NCBI GenBank assembly: GCA_036873755.1
Contig: JAVTVY010019583.1
Coordinates: forward strand, 1 to 64,000
From: Hanleya hanleyi
Lineage: Eukaryota > Mollusca > Polyplacophora > Lepidopleurida > Hanleyidae
DNA: 64,000 nt
Direction: 5' to 3'
The notes under the pieces were generated by a model that did no database searches, had not been told where the DNA came from, and worked only from the letters and a program-made list of their open reading frames with translations. A program made the translations under genes and the position numbers. Shown one piece after another: positions 56,814-64,000 of this stretch (position 1 is the stretch's first letter; each line of letters starts with the position of its first letter).

Positions 56814-58124
56814 TCACTTAGTGTTCTTGTGCTTTTGACCGGCCACTCTTGCTCGCGAAGCAAAAGTTTTCTTTCTTCTGAACTTCAAAAGGAACTCGGA
56901 ATCACCACCCTGCTGGGGTGTCGGCGTAATTAAATCCATTTGCGAGTCCAGCTCACTCACGTCACTAGTATCCTCAGTATTGTTTCCCTCTGCAGTAGAC
57001 TGTTCAGGTGCGCTTGATTTTCTCTCCTTCTTTTTCTGCTTCTTTGTTTTAGGTGAATTTGTCTCACCAGCGTTACAATGGATCTCCGTCGCCACATTCA
57101 CAACTGTCGGTGGGGCTCCCGAGGAGTCCGGTACGACTGCTGACGCATGGTCGGTGTCAACGTTTCCAGTAAGATCTAATTCGGACTCCACCGATTGTTC
57201 TACGACGCCGTCCATCTCCCTCTCTTCTCCGTCTTCTTTTGTCTGTTCGATGTTGTCATCAATGACTCTAGCGTTACCGGTATCTGCTGGTTCGGATTCG
57301 TCACTGTATGCCATGACATCTATCTCCGAACCATCCTCAGATTCTGAGTCACTAACATTTTCTCTCGCTGGTGGTCTAGTCGTAGTTTTTCTTAATTGTG
57401 CCGCATACGAAATTGCTCTGGCACAACAATTTGATCTGGTATGTTCCTTGGAATGACAAATTCGGCAATTCTCGGGACATCCGGCCTCATTATGAGGCTC
57501 CACATGAGAACTATAACCGTCGCAGTTGTTGCACCACTTGGCTTTACACTCGGCTGCTTGATGGTATTTTTGTCCACATTTTCTACATTCGTGAATTTGC
57601 CCTGGATACGTGAACATGACTATGTCCCCTCCAAAATCGATAAAGTTCGGCACATACCTTGTCTTGTGGCATCTGAATCTGTAGATTCTAATTCCGGTTC
57701 TCACATGAGTAAAGTCAGGGTCCGTAAACCTTGGCTTTGTCACGTCCAGGCATTCCCCGTAAGGTTTCAAAGCCTCTGAGATGGTGTTGTCACCCATTTC
57801 ATCTAAAGCCCAATGGCATGTCACGTTCATGTAAACCGATGTCGCAGGCGTAATATCCCATTCGGCCGATTCCAACAAAAACTTGCCTTTGAACAGTAGC
57901 TTGTTGTGTGCCGCCTCCGTGGAAACACGGACGTAAAACATTTTCTTGAAATAATTCTTTTGCACACACATCAGCTCCTTCTTCACATCCATCAGATCTC
58001 TCAAAATTGGTACAAAATCCTTTCCAAATGTTCTTGAGAACGCTCCCACACTTTTACTGGTAAAACACACAGACAGGGTACGGGCCGGCTTCACCGCAGG
58101 GGTAACTTTCACAGGCTTCGACAT
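56814..58124 (-). CDS. ORF1 protein of LINE A2 (Gag-like, zinc knuckles)
   Basis: Start chosen at ATG 58122-58124 (MSKPVKVTPAVKPARTL), aligned to the B ORF1 start; the frame is open further upstream through the 5' UTR ACA repeat. About 436 codons. The N-terminal globular part (RRM-like by analogy) is followed by clusters CRKCGQKYHQAAEC, WCNNCDGYSSHVEPHNEAGC and CRICHSKEHTRSNC. Then an acidic Ser/Asp/Glu region (DSESEDGSEID), Lys-rich KTKKQKKKERKSS and the basic end FRRKKTFASRARV. Probably coats the LINE RNA. The stop TGA overlaps the ORF2 open frame (GTGA), suggesting termination-reinitiation. Confidence 0.87.
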   Translation of the reverse strand: MSKPVKVTPAVKPARTLSVCFTSKSVGAFSRTFGKDFVPILRDLMDVKKELMCVQKNYFKKMFYVRVSTEAAHNKLLFKGKFLLESAEWDITPATSVYMNVTCHWALDEMGDNTISEALKPYGECLDVTKPRFTDPDFTHVRTGIRIYRFRCHKTRYVPNFIDFGGDIVMFTYPGQIHECRKCGQKYHQAAECKAKWCNNCDGYSSHVEPHNEAGCPENCRICHSKEHTRSNCCARAISYAAQLRKTTTRPPARENVSDSESEDGSEIDVMAYSDESEPADTGNARVIDDNIEQTKEDGEEREMDGVVEQSVESELDLTGNVDTDHASAVVPDSSGAPPTVVNVATEIHCNAGETNSPKTKKQKKKERKSSAPEQSTAEGNNTEDTSDVSELDSQMDLITPTPQQGGDSEFLLKFRRKKTFASRARVAGQKHKNTK

Positions 58125-58258
58125 AATATCAGCCAACATAAACCTCACGATCACTAAATTAGCTGCTGTTGTTGTTGTTGTTGTTGTAAACACGGAGCGA
58201 TAGAAAATACAATCTCTCTCTTCAACGTCTACAACTGAACTCCTCTTAGACAATTTTT

Positions 58259-58714
58259 TTTTTTTTTTTGATAGAAAATAGTTTATTCACAGAATTATAT
58301 ACAATGTGGAATCATTCACATCAGCCCCATTTAAAATTAATTAATCACAGCTTTCAAGGGGCGAGTTACTAAAAATTATCACAATTCAGGTTGGTAATAC
58401 ACTACATCAACGCGTCACAACAGCAAACATACTTTGGAATTCTGTACTATACATATAGCATGATTCTGACACCAGACTTTCCTGAACTCCAAATTCCCCA
58501 TTCTAATAAAATCAACTTCTGCCCTAGATTTGATACAAGCTTTAACGGCATTTAAAATTGAACTTTTTGATCTAACCTGATTTTGAAATATGATTTCGTT
58601 GCGTGCACACCACACACAAAACTGAAAAACGCTAATTAAGTAAATATACATGGCAGTTTCTCATTTTGACATGGGAATACCGAAAAGCTTGTATACCAAA
58701 TGATGTTCAGACAT
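58259..58714 (-). mobile_element. LINE D, 5'-truncated A-lineage element
   Basis: Poly-T (sense poly-A) from about 58254, CTGTGAATAAACTATTTTC signal region, then the ORF2 end. TSD TTAGACAATTTTT at 58246-58258 and 58715-58727. The 3' end of D is the point where A2 later inserted. D is closer to B than to A in its ORF2 tail (KACIKSRAEVDFIRM). Confidence 0.86.
58415..58714 (-). pseudogene. ORF2 C-terminal tail, LINE D
   Basis: About 78 codons from the first in-frame Met, open further upstream: VFQFCVWCARNEIIFQ, IKSRAEVDFIR, VWCQNHAICIVQNSKVCLLL. Truncated stub. Confidence 0.8.
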
Positions 58715-58787
58715 TTAGACAATTTTTACTTTGTTAAACACATGAGAAGAGTTCAGCTCATCCTGGTCATTGCCAAAGAAAATACCA
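58715..58787 (-). mobile_element. Short A-lineage ORF2 piece joined to tRNA T arm
   Basis: About 70 bp matching, with changes, A2 54414-54470 (CATGAGA.GAGTTCA..., TTGCCAAAG). The 5' break falls in the T arm of the tRNA at 58788. It is the host into which D, and then A2, inserted. Origin of the join unclear. Confidence 0.65.
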
Positions 58788-58851
58788 CAGATTCGAACTC
58801 TCGACCTCCAGTTTACTAGACTGGTGCTCAAGCCAACTGAGCTATGGGGCC
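58788..58851 (-). pseudogene. tRNA-Thr, 3' end replaced by LINE
   Basis: Acceptor 5' strand, D arm (with AAGCCAACTGAGC change), anticodon AGT and most of the T arm are present. The last 9 or so bases are replaced by A-lineage LINE sequence. Box A and most of box B survive. Confidence 0.8.
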
Positions 58852-59070
58852 GAACCTGGTAATTTTCACTTTTCATTTTCCTATCAGTTTTTAATAATTT
58901 AATGCATTCTTAAAATAAATTTCCGTTCTGAAACTAGATCATCCTGATAACGCCAGTCGGTTTTCACTATTTGATTGTGACGAAACGCCGCCTGTACACT
59001 ATACGGGACATATACTGCATTTCCTGAACGCAAACACGGGGCACAGTTTGGAAAACTCTTTCAGCTTGAA

Positions 59071-59426
59071 TCGGCCATACACGATTAACTCACGAACATT
59101 TACTAAAAAAGAGCCAGTCCCAAGGTGTGTTCCATGCCATGATGATCTCACGGTGAAACATATTCTTATCGAATGCATAGATTTTAAGATTGTAAGAGAT
59201 GCTTTTTATCGAGCGACTACTTTGGAAGATCTTTTCAGTCGCGTGAGGGAGGATTGCATCTTGGGTTATTGAAAGAAATCGGGCTGTTACATAAGTTTTA
59301 ATGTGTGTATGTTTTAATGCGTTGGATTACTAAGTTAGTGACTTGGGTACTTAGAATTTTGTTTGATCGTCGCTATATAGCTGAAATATTGCTGAACGCG
59401 ACATTAAACCTTAATTCTCTCTCTCT
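59071..59426 (+). mobile_element. LINE I fragment (plus strand), 3' end
   Basis: 356 bp in S1, flanked by the 15-bp TSD CTCTTTCAGCTTGAA (59056-59070, 59427-59441). ORF end, then a 3' UTR closing with GCTATATAGCTGAAATATTGC...GCGACATTAAACC and a CT run. That terminal motif is widespread in molluscan repeats as far as I recall. The C-terminal frame resembles RNase H-type (I/Nimb-like) LINEs. Confidence 0.78.
59072..59272 (+). pseudogene. ORF2 C-terminal fragment of LINE I
   Basis: About 67 codons: TINSRTFTKKEPVPRC, finger CVPCHDDLTVKHILIEC (CX2CX7HX4C), FYRATTLEDLFSRV, end DCILGY. The LTVKHIL block is characteristic of I/Nimb-like LINE ends. 5'-truncated; not functional. Confidence 0.78.
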
Positions 59427-59702
59427 CTCTTTCAGCTTGAACAAGAGTACAAGCTTTTAGATAAGTGTTTAAAGCCTGAACATGTTGATGGTGCAAAATG
59501 GATGTAAAACATAAACATACAGCCAAATTGTAAGAATGTTCAGATCGTAAACATATAATTTGCAGTGTAGAAATCCCACATATTCCCACCTACATGGGAG
59601 CGAGGTGGGTATCTCCTGAAAATTCTAACAAACGGGACCATATGACCACCCTGAACCGAAGGCTGGTCATTTTGGTATTTCAAAAGTGTATTTGTATTAA
59701 CA

Positions 59703-59775
59703 GGTCCCAGAGGGATTCGATCACTCGACCTCCAGTTTACTAGACAGGCGCTCTAACCAACTGAGCTATGGGGCC
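59703..59775 (-). pseudogene. Degenerate tRNA-Thr
   Basis: GGTCCCAG acceptor mismatch, T loop TTCGATC, anticodon stem change (AGACAGG). AGT loop kept. Confidence 0.8.
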
Positions 59776-60016
59776 GAACCCGGTTTCTTCTGTATTTCAT
59801 TTTGCTTTTCACTTTTTAATGTTAGTTTTAATGCTTACCTTAAAATGAACTTTCGTACACGAACTAAAACACATTGGAAACTTCAGTCGGTCTTTACTTT
59901 TGGATGTGAAAAAAACTAAACATAAAACCTGTTTTCCAGCAATTGGAAGCCTGATGCTTGTCTTCCCAAATTCAAGAACGTTTTCCGAGCCCTTGAAACA
60001 AAGTTTTCTTCATTCC

Positions 60017-60448
60017 TTTTTTTTTCTTTTGAACTGAAAAGAACATTTTATTCACAGAAATATATACATGCTATTAATCGGCACAATGGAAGTCCGAACT
60101 AAAATATCAATATATCACAGATAAATAAGGACTTCCTGCTCTGACATCTCAATAGTGAACTATACTATCAATATCGTAATGAAAAACTACAATAATAATA
60201 CTAACTTAGAATTTTGCAATGTACAAATGGCATTATTTCGACACCATGTATTCTTGAAAGTGGCCGTACTTAACCGCACAAAATCAACACAAACCCTTGA
60301 CTTAAGACATGCTTTAACCTCCTGATTAATCGAATTCACAGATCTCCTTTTGTTTTGAAAAATGATCTTGTTACGGGCACACCAGACACAAAAGAGGCAC
60401 ACACTTGTCAAGAACGAATACACAGCCGTTTCTTGTTTCGACAATCGA
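60017..60448 (-). mobile_element. LINE E3, 5'-truncated A-lineage element at S2 hotspot
   Basis: Uninterrupted E copy. The TSD TTTTCTTCATT(T/C)C is at 60004-60016 and 60449-60461; the right copy continues TGATGAAC as in empty S2. AATAAA-type signal and TTCAAAAG plus poly-A at the 3' end. Confidence 0.9.
60187..60448 (-). pseudogene. ORF2 C-terminal tail, LINE E3
   Basis: About 87 codons ending RNNAICTLQNSKLVLLL, with CVWCARNKIIFQ and KACLKSRVCVDFVR blocks. Truncated stub. Confidence 0.8.
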
Positions 60449-60642
60449 TTTTCTTCATTTCTGATGAACTAATCGGGAAATGCCTTCGCTTGGGAATGAA
60501 ATACCATCACGGCAGTCGACGAAGTGACAGAATTAGACAAAGACGACGTTATATAGGTATTTAAAAATTATTTTGGTGTTTGAAAAGGCCCCAGAGAGAT
60601 TCGAACTCTCGACCTCCAGTTTACTAGACTGGCGCTCTAACC

Positions 60643-61062
60643 TTTTTTTTTTTTCTTTTGAATAATATTTATTCAACAAATATATCATATATACAAAGTA
60701 CTTAGCAGAGTCAAGAAGGATGAAAACAGGACGATCACAGAAACTCAAGACCTGCGCAAGTTATCTTAATACACACTTTTTGATTACCCAAATACATCGA
60801 GGCCTGACTGATCAAGGATACAACAATGTGATATTCATTGCACACAAAGCATGGGATTAGCTACTATGGAAAATTAACCTTTAAGCAGTTGTCGTGCTTA
60901 ACAAACGGGTTACAAAAGAGATATCTCTTGTTAAAAACAGGCAAATCACGCTGCAAGTATGTGAACGCCGACTTTACATGTTGTTCCAGTAACTTCTTAA
61001 ACATAAATGTTGGAGAAATTAGTTTGTCATGATACATTTTCATATTTCTGCGCTTGAAAATT
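60643..61062 (-). mobile_element. LINE C 3' fragment inserted in tRNA-Thr
   Basis: 420 bp, the cleanest tRNA insertion in the window. It supplies the true C 3' end, missing in C1-C3: GAATAAATATTATTCAAAAG plus poly-A after about 220 bp of 3' UTR. The coding end matches C1 (24474-24680) with few differences. Confidence 0.93.
60864..61062 (-). pseudogene. ORF2 C-terminal tail, LINE C fragment
   Basis: VIFKRRNMKMYHDKLIS, FKKLLEQHVKSAFTYLQRD and DNCLKVNFP end, as in C1-C3. 5'-truncated. Confidence 0.82.
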
Positions 61063-61306
61063 ACTGGCGCTCTAACCAACTGAGCTATGGGACCGAAACT
61101 GGTAATTTTCACATTTCATATCAGTTTTTAATAATTTGATGCATTCTTAAAATAAATTTCCGTTCTGAAACTAGATCATCCTGATAACGCCAGTTGGTTT
61201 TCACTATTTGGTTGTGACGAAACGCCGCCTGTCACTATACGGGACATATACTGCATTTCCTGAACACAAACACGGGGCACAGTTTGGAAAACTCTTTCAG
61301 CTTGAA

Positions 61307-61662
61307 TCGGGCCTACACGATTAACCCACGAACATTTACTAAAAAAGAGCCAGTCCCAAGGTGTGTTCCATGCCATGATGATCTCACGGTGAAACATATT
61401 CTTATCGAATGCATAGATTTTAAGATTGTAAGAGATGCTTTTTATCGAGCGACTACTTTGGAAGATCTTTTCAGTCGCGTGAGGGAGGATTGCATCTTGG
61501 GTTATTGAAGGAAATCGGGCTGTTACATAAGTTTTAATGTGTGTATGTTTTAATGCGTTGGATTACTAAGTTAGTGACTTGGGTACTTAGAATTTTGTTT
61601 GATCGTCGCTATATAGCTGAAATATTGCTGAACGCGACATTAAACCTTAATTCTCTCTCTCT
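61307..61662 (+). mobile_element. LINE I fragment, duplicate copy
   Basis: Same insertion and TSD as 59071-59426 (TSD 61292-61306, 61663-61677), copied with the segment. The coding end is at 61307-61508, with CVPCHDDLTVKHILIEC intact. Confidence 0.78.
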
Positions 61663-61928
61663 CTCTTTCAGCTTGAACAAGAGTACAAGCTTTTAGATAA
61701 GCGTTTAAAGCCTGAACATGTTGATGGTGTAAAATGGATGTAAAACATAAACATACAGCCAAATTGTAACAATGTTCAGATCGTAAACATATAATTTGCA
61801 GTGTAGAAATCCCACCAACATGGGAGCGAAGTGGGTATCTCCTGAAAATTCTAACAAACGGGACCATATGACCACCCTGAACCGAAGGCTGGTCATTTTG
61901 GTATTTCAAAAGTGTGTTTGTATAAACA

Positions 61929-62001
61929 GGTCCCAGAAGGATTCGAACACTCGACCTCCAGTTAACTAGACTGGCGCTTTAAGCAACTGAGCTATGGGGC
62001 C
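61929..62001 (-). pseudogene. Degenerate tRNA-Thr
   Basis: GGTCCCAG acceptor, GAAGG T stem, loop CTAGTTA, and D arm GCTTTAAGCAACTGAGC. Inactive by structure. Confidence 0.8.
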
Positions 62002-62240
62002 GAACCCAGTTTCTTCTGTATTTCATTTTGCTTTTCACTTTTTAATTTTAGTTTTAATGCTTACCTTAAAATGAACTTTCGTACACGAACTAAAACACAT
62101 TGGAAACTTCAATCGGTCTTTACTTTTGGATGTGAAAAAAACTAAACATAAAACCTGTTTTCCAGCAATCAGAAGCAATGCTTGTCTTCCCAAATTCAAG
62201 AACGTTTTCCGAGCCCTTGAAACAAAGTTTACTTCATTTC

Positions 62241-62670
62241 TTTTTTTTCTTTTGAACTGAAAAAATAGTTTATTCACAGAAATATATACATGCTATTAAG
62301 CGGCACAATGGAAGTCCCAACTAAAATATCAATATATCACAGACAAATAAGGACTTCCTGCTCTGACATCTCAATAGTCAACTGTACAATCAATATCGTA
62401 ATGAAAAACTACAATAATAATACTAACTTAGAATTTTGCAATGTACAAATGGCATTATTTCGACACCAAGTATTCTTGAAATTGGCCGTACTCAACCGCA
62501 CAAAATCAACACAAACCCTTGACTTAATACATGCTTTAACCTCCTGATTAATCGAATTCACAGATCTCCTTTTGTTTTGAAAAATGATCTCGTTACCGGC
62601 ACACCAGAGACAAAAGAGGCACACACTTGTCAAGAACGAATACACAGCCGTTTCTTGTTTCGACAATCGA
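62241..62670 (-). mobile_element. LINE E4, 5'-truncated A-lineage element at S2 hotspot
   Basis: Left target TTTACTTCATTTC (62228-62240), right target TTTTCTTCATTTC (62671-62683). The right copy is immediately followed by the 3' poly-A end of LINE F, so the regenerated target was used again. Confidence 0.88.
62409..62670 (-). pseudogene. ORF2 C-terminal tail, LINE E4
   Basis: Ends RNNAICTLQNSKLVLLL; the central block is CLWCAGNEIIFQ (WCARN changed to WCAGN). It reads open through the target into the F tail by chance. Truncated stub. Confidence 0.78.
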
Positions 62671-62683
62671 TTTTCTTCATTTC

Positions 62684-64000
62684 TTTTTTTTCTTTTGAAA
62701 TAGAAAAATAATTTATTCACAGTAAATAATATACATGATTACAAGAAACGTCCAAGCTTAAAATTTAAAATTATCACAGATAGGAATGGACTTGAATGAG
62801 GTATTCACATGTGGCAATAGATATACTGAAAAAAAACACATTTACAACAAGAAAAACACTTTCGAATTTTGTATGGTACAAATGGCATCATTTCTACACC
62901 ATATCTTCTTGAACTTTAGTCGATCTAAACGGATGAAATCGACTAATATTCTATTTTTTACACAAAGTTCAACATTTTTTATTATAGACTTTTCGTCTCT
63001 TTTCTTCTTTTGAAATATCACCTCGTTCCTTGCACACCAAATACAAAATAATATAACATTGGTCATATATACATAAACAACACGTTCCTCATTAGCCAAA
63101 TGAACATCAAACAATTTATGTATTAAGTGGCTCTCATTCAACCGAGGGAAAAAACTTGCATACCGCAAAAATATTGGCCTGAAATGTATAAACACTTTAT
63201 GTACAATCGGACATTGTATAAACAAATGCGCCTGGGTTTCTGATCCTGTACAAGAGACACAAACATCATCAGTGCAGACATTTCTCCTAAGTAGACGTTC
63301 TTTTACAGGAAGAATATCTTGAACGAGTTTGTATGCGAAATTTGTAAGATTACAGTCCATAAATGGATGAAACACAGTACTCCATATAATAGGCCATGGC
63401 AAGGTGGGTCTCGCTACAACAACCCGGGGCGAATCAACGACTTTACACAGAAACCTATTGTAAATAAACTTATTGCAATACATTTGTGCTGGTACTGCAG
63501 AACCTGTATAAAATTCATCCCATGCTGACAAAACAAATTTATAAAACCTCGAAGGTTCCAATGCATGTGGAATAGTGAGACGAGCAAACTCTGGCCGTAT
63601 TCGTCTCAGGGAAATGCCCATCCAGTAAATAGAAAAATACTTCCAATCCGCCTCAGTCCCATACAATAATTTCAACATATGTTTAACAGCAAAGGTCTTC
63701 AATTTGCATTCAACATTTTGAATGTTCAAACCGCCTTTATCAAACGCATTATACAAGACTGAGCGTTTTATGCCCTCGGGTTTGCCGTTCCATAAAAATC
63801 TAAAAACATTCTGAACAGACTGTACAATACATTTGTTTGATAATACCATACACTGTGCCATATACCATAGAACTGTTAGTGCCACTGTGTTAATTAAAAC
63901 ACCTTTGGCACGCAAAGTAAGGTACCTGCCTGACCAACAAGTTACATTCTTCATAACTTTGCTGAGTACATGTTCACTATTTAAAGTCACTTGATTGTCT
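62684..64000 (-). mobile_element. LINE F, A-lineage element, 3' part
   Basis: Sense 3' end with AATAAATTATTTTTC and TTTCAAAAG plus poly-A at the S2 hotspot; continues beyond the window. Its ORF2 part is undamaged and as long as the visible segment allows. Confidence 0.88.
62842..64000 (-). CDS. ORF2 C-terminal part of LINE F (partial)
   Basis: Open from the window edge (DNQVTLNSEHVLSKV) to the stop at 62842, about 386 codons. LTLRAKGVLINTVALTVLWY thumb, FLWNGKPEGIKRSVLYN, GGLNIQNVECKLKTFAVKH, LVQDILPVKERLLRRNVCTDD, finger CVSCTGSETQAHLFIQC (CX2CX7HX4C), WCARNEVIFQ, VDFIRLDRLKFKKIWCRN and end block AICTIQNSKVFFLL. No stop or shift in view; the upstream RT and endonuclease lie outside, so whether the whole ORF2 is intact cannot be seen. 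Confidence 0.85.
   Translation of the reverse strand, partial: DNQVTLNSEHVLSKVMKNVTCWSGRYLTLRAKGVLINTVALTVLWYMAQCMVLSNKCIVQSVQNVFRFLWNGKPEGIKRSVLYNAFDKGGLNIQNVECKLKTFAVKHMLKLLYGTEADWKYFSIYWMGISLRRIRPEFARLTIPHALEPSRFYKFVLSAWDEFYTGSAVPAQMYCNKFIYNRFLCKVVDSPRVVVARPTLPWPIIWSTVFHPFMDCNLTNFAYKLVQDILPVKERLLRRNVCTDDVCVSCTGSETQAHLFIQCPIVHKVFIHFRPIFLRYASFFPRLNESHLIHKLFDVHLANEERVVYVYMTNVILFCIWCARNEVIFQKKKRDEKSIIKNVELCVKNRILVDFIRLDRLKFKKIWCRNDAICTIQNSKVFFLL

Larger units (their letters stand above)
53123..58247 (-). mobile_element. LINE A2, full-length, near-intact A-lineage element
   Basis: About 5.1 kb. Sense order: 5' UTR with an ACA repeat (near 58165-58190), ORF1 56814-58124, ORF2 53297-56781, and a 3' UTR with AATAAA and TTTCAAAAG plus poly-A. 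TSD AGACAATTTTT on both sides (53117 and 58248). The right copy is also the 3'-flank TSD of LINE D, so A2 entered the same target as D. The sole ORF2 lesion I see is a 5-bp tandem duplication (GTCTAGTCTA) near 54795. Confidence 0.93.
58852..60448. repeat. Second segmental duplication, unit 1
   Basis: S1 with LINE I insert, degenerate tRNA, S2 variant and E3, in the same order as 61095-62670, offset 2,236 bp (59071 against 61307). The part 59427-60448 also matches 48528-48886 and E1. Confidence 0.88.
60597..61094 (-). pseudogene. tRNA-Thr alpha copy split by LINE C fragment
   Basis: 3' part 60597-60642, 5' part 61063-61094. The 15-bp TSD ACTGGCGCTCTAACC (60628-60642 and 61063-61077; sense GGTTAGAGCGCCAGT) is perfect. 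S2-type sequence precedes it and S1-type follows, so this is an alpha gene, otherwise usually spared. Confidence 0.92.
61095..62670. repeat. Second segmental duplication, unit 2
   Basis: Repeats 58852-60448: S1 with LINE I (61307), degenerate tRNA (61929), S2 variant, E4. A short deletion near 61815 (ACATATTCC lost) distinguishes it. Other stretches are S1/S2 spacer without genes. Confidence 0.87.

Overview
The window is eukaryotic and almost entirely repetitive. It is a tandem array of tRNA-Thr(AGT) genes loaded with non-LTR retrotransposons (LINEs) of the APE-endonuclease type that I place in the Tx1/L1-like group. I recognise no single-copy host protein gene. A mollusc or related marine invertebrate is my best guess. 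The two LINE fragments near 59.1 and 61.3 kb end in a TATAGCTGAAATATTGC...GCGACATTAAACC tail that I recall from many molluscan sequences. This is recognition from memory, not a search.

Base array: each monomer (about 1 kb without insertions) holds two tRNA-Thr genes on the minus strand. The alpha gene is usually intact. The beta gene is almost always split by a 5'-truncated LINE. The alpha-to-beta spacer is S1 (about 490 bp) and the beta-to-alpha spacer is S2 (about 365 bp). Two monomers, with the beta gene carrying alternately a type I (about 380 bp) and a type II (about 178 bp) insert, form a higher-order unit of about 2.45 kb, best seen at 10248-12697 and 12698-15301.

LINE lineages: (1) the C lineage (C1-C3, the 60643-61062 fragment, and the type I and II stubs) is found in the D/anticodon arm of the tRNA gene, always in the tRNA sense orientation, with 13-20 bp target-site duplications (TSDs). 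(2) The A lineage (A1, A', A2, B, D, E1-E4, F) is found mainly at a second recurrent point in S2, about 120 bp downstream of the alpha tRNA, or at an AAAAATTGTCT site reused by D and A2. Both lineages encode an ORF1 with Cys/His clusters and an ORF2 with AP-endonuclease, reverse transcriptase and a C-terminal C-x2-C-x7/8-H-x4-C finger. Copies carry frameshifts or stops, but A2 is close to intact.

Layout: 1-3552 degraded A1 plus tRNA remnants; 3559-16577 tRNA array; 16578-21671 full-length element B; 19702-47596 a near-identical tandem triplication (period about 9.3 kb) of [5' part of B + array + element C]; 47844-53122 array pieces with E fragments, a plus-strand LINE (G) and an RNase H-bearing LINE (H) nested in E2; 53123-58247 full-length A2; 58248-62683 a second, about 2.24 kb, segmental duplication with LINE I and E fragments; 62684-64000 the 3' part of element F, running off the window.

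The main novelty candidate is this two-site relationship between related LINE lineages and a tandem tRNA-Thr array: one lineage uses the tRNA gene body, the other a fixed spacer point, and sites regenerated by TSDs are used again.
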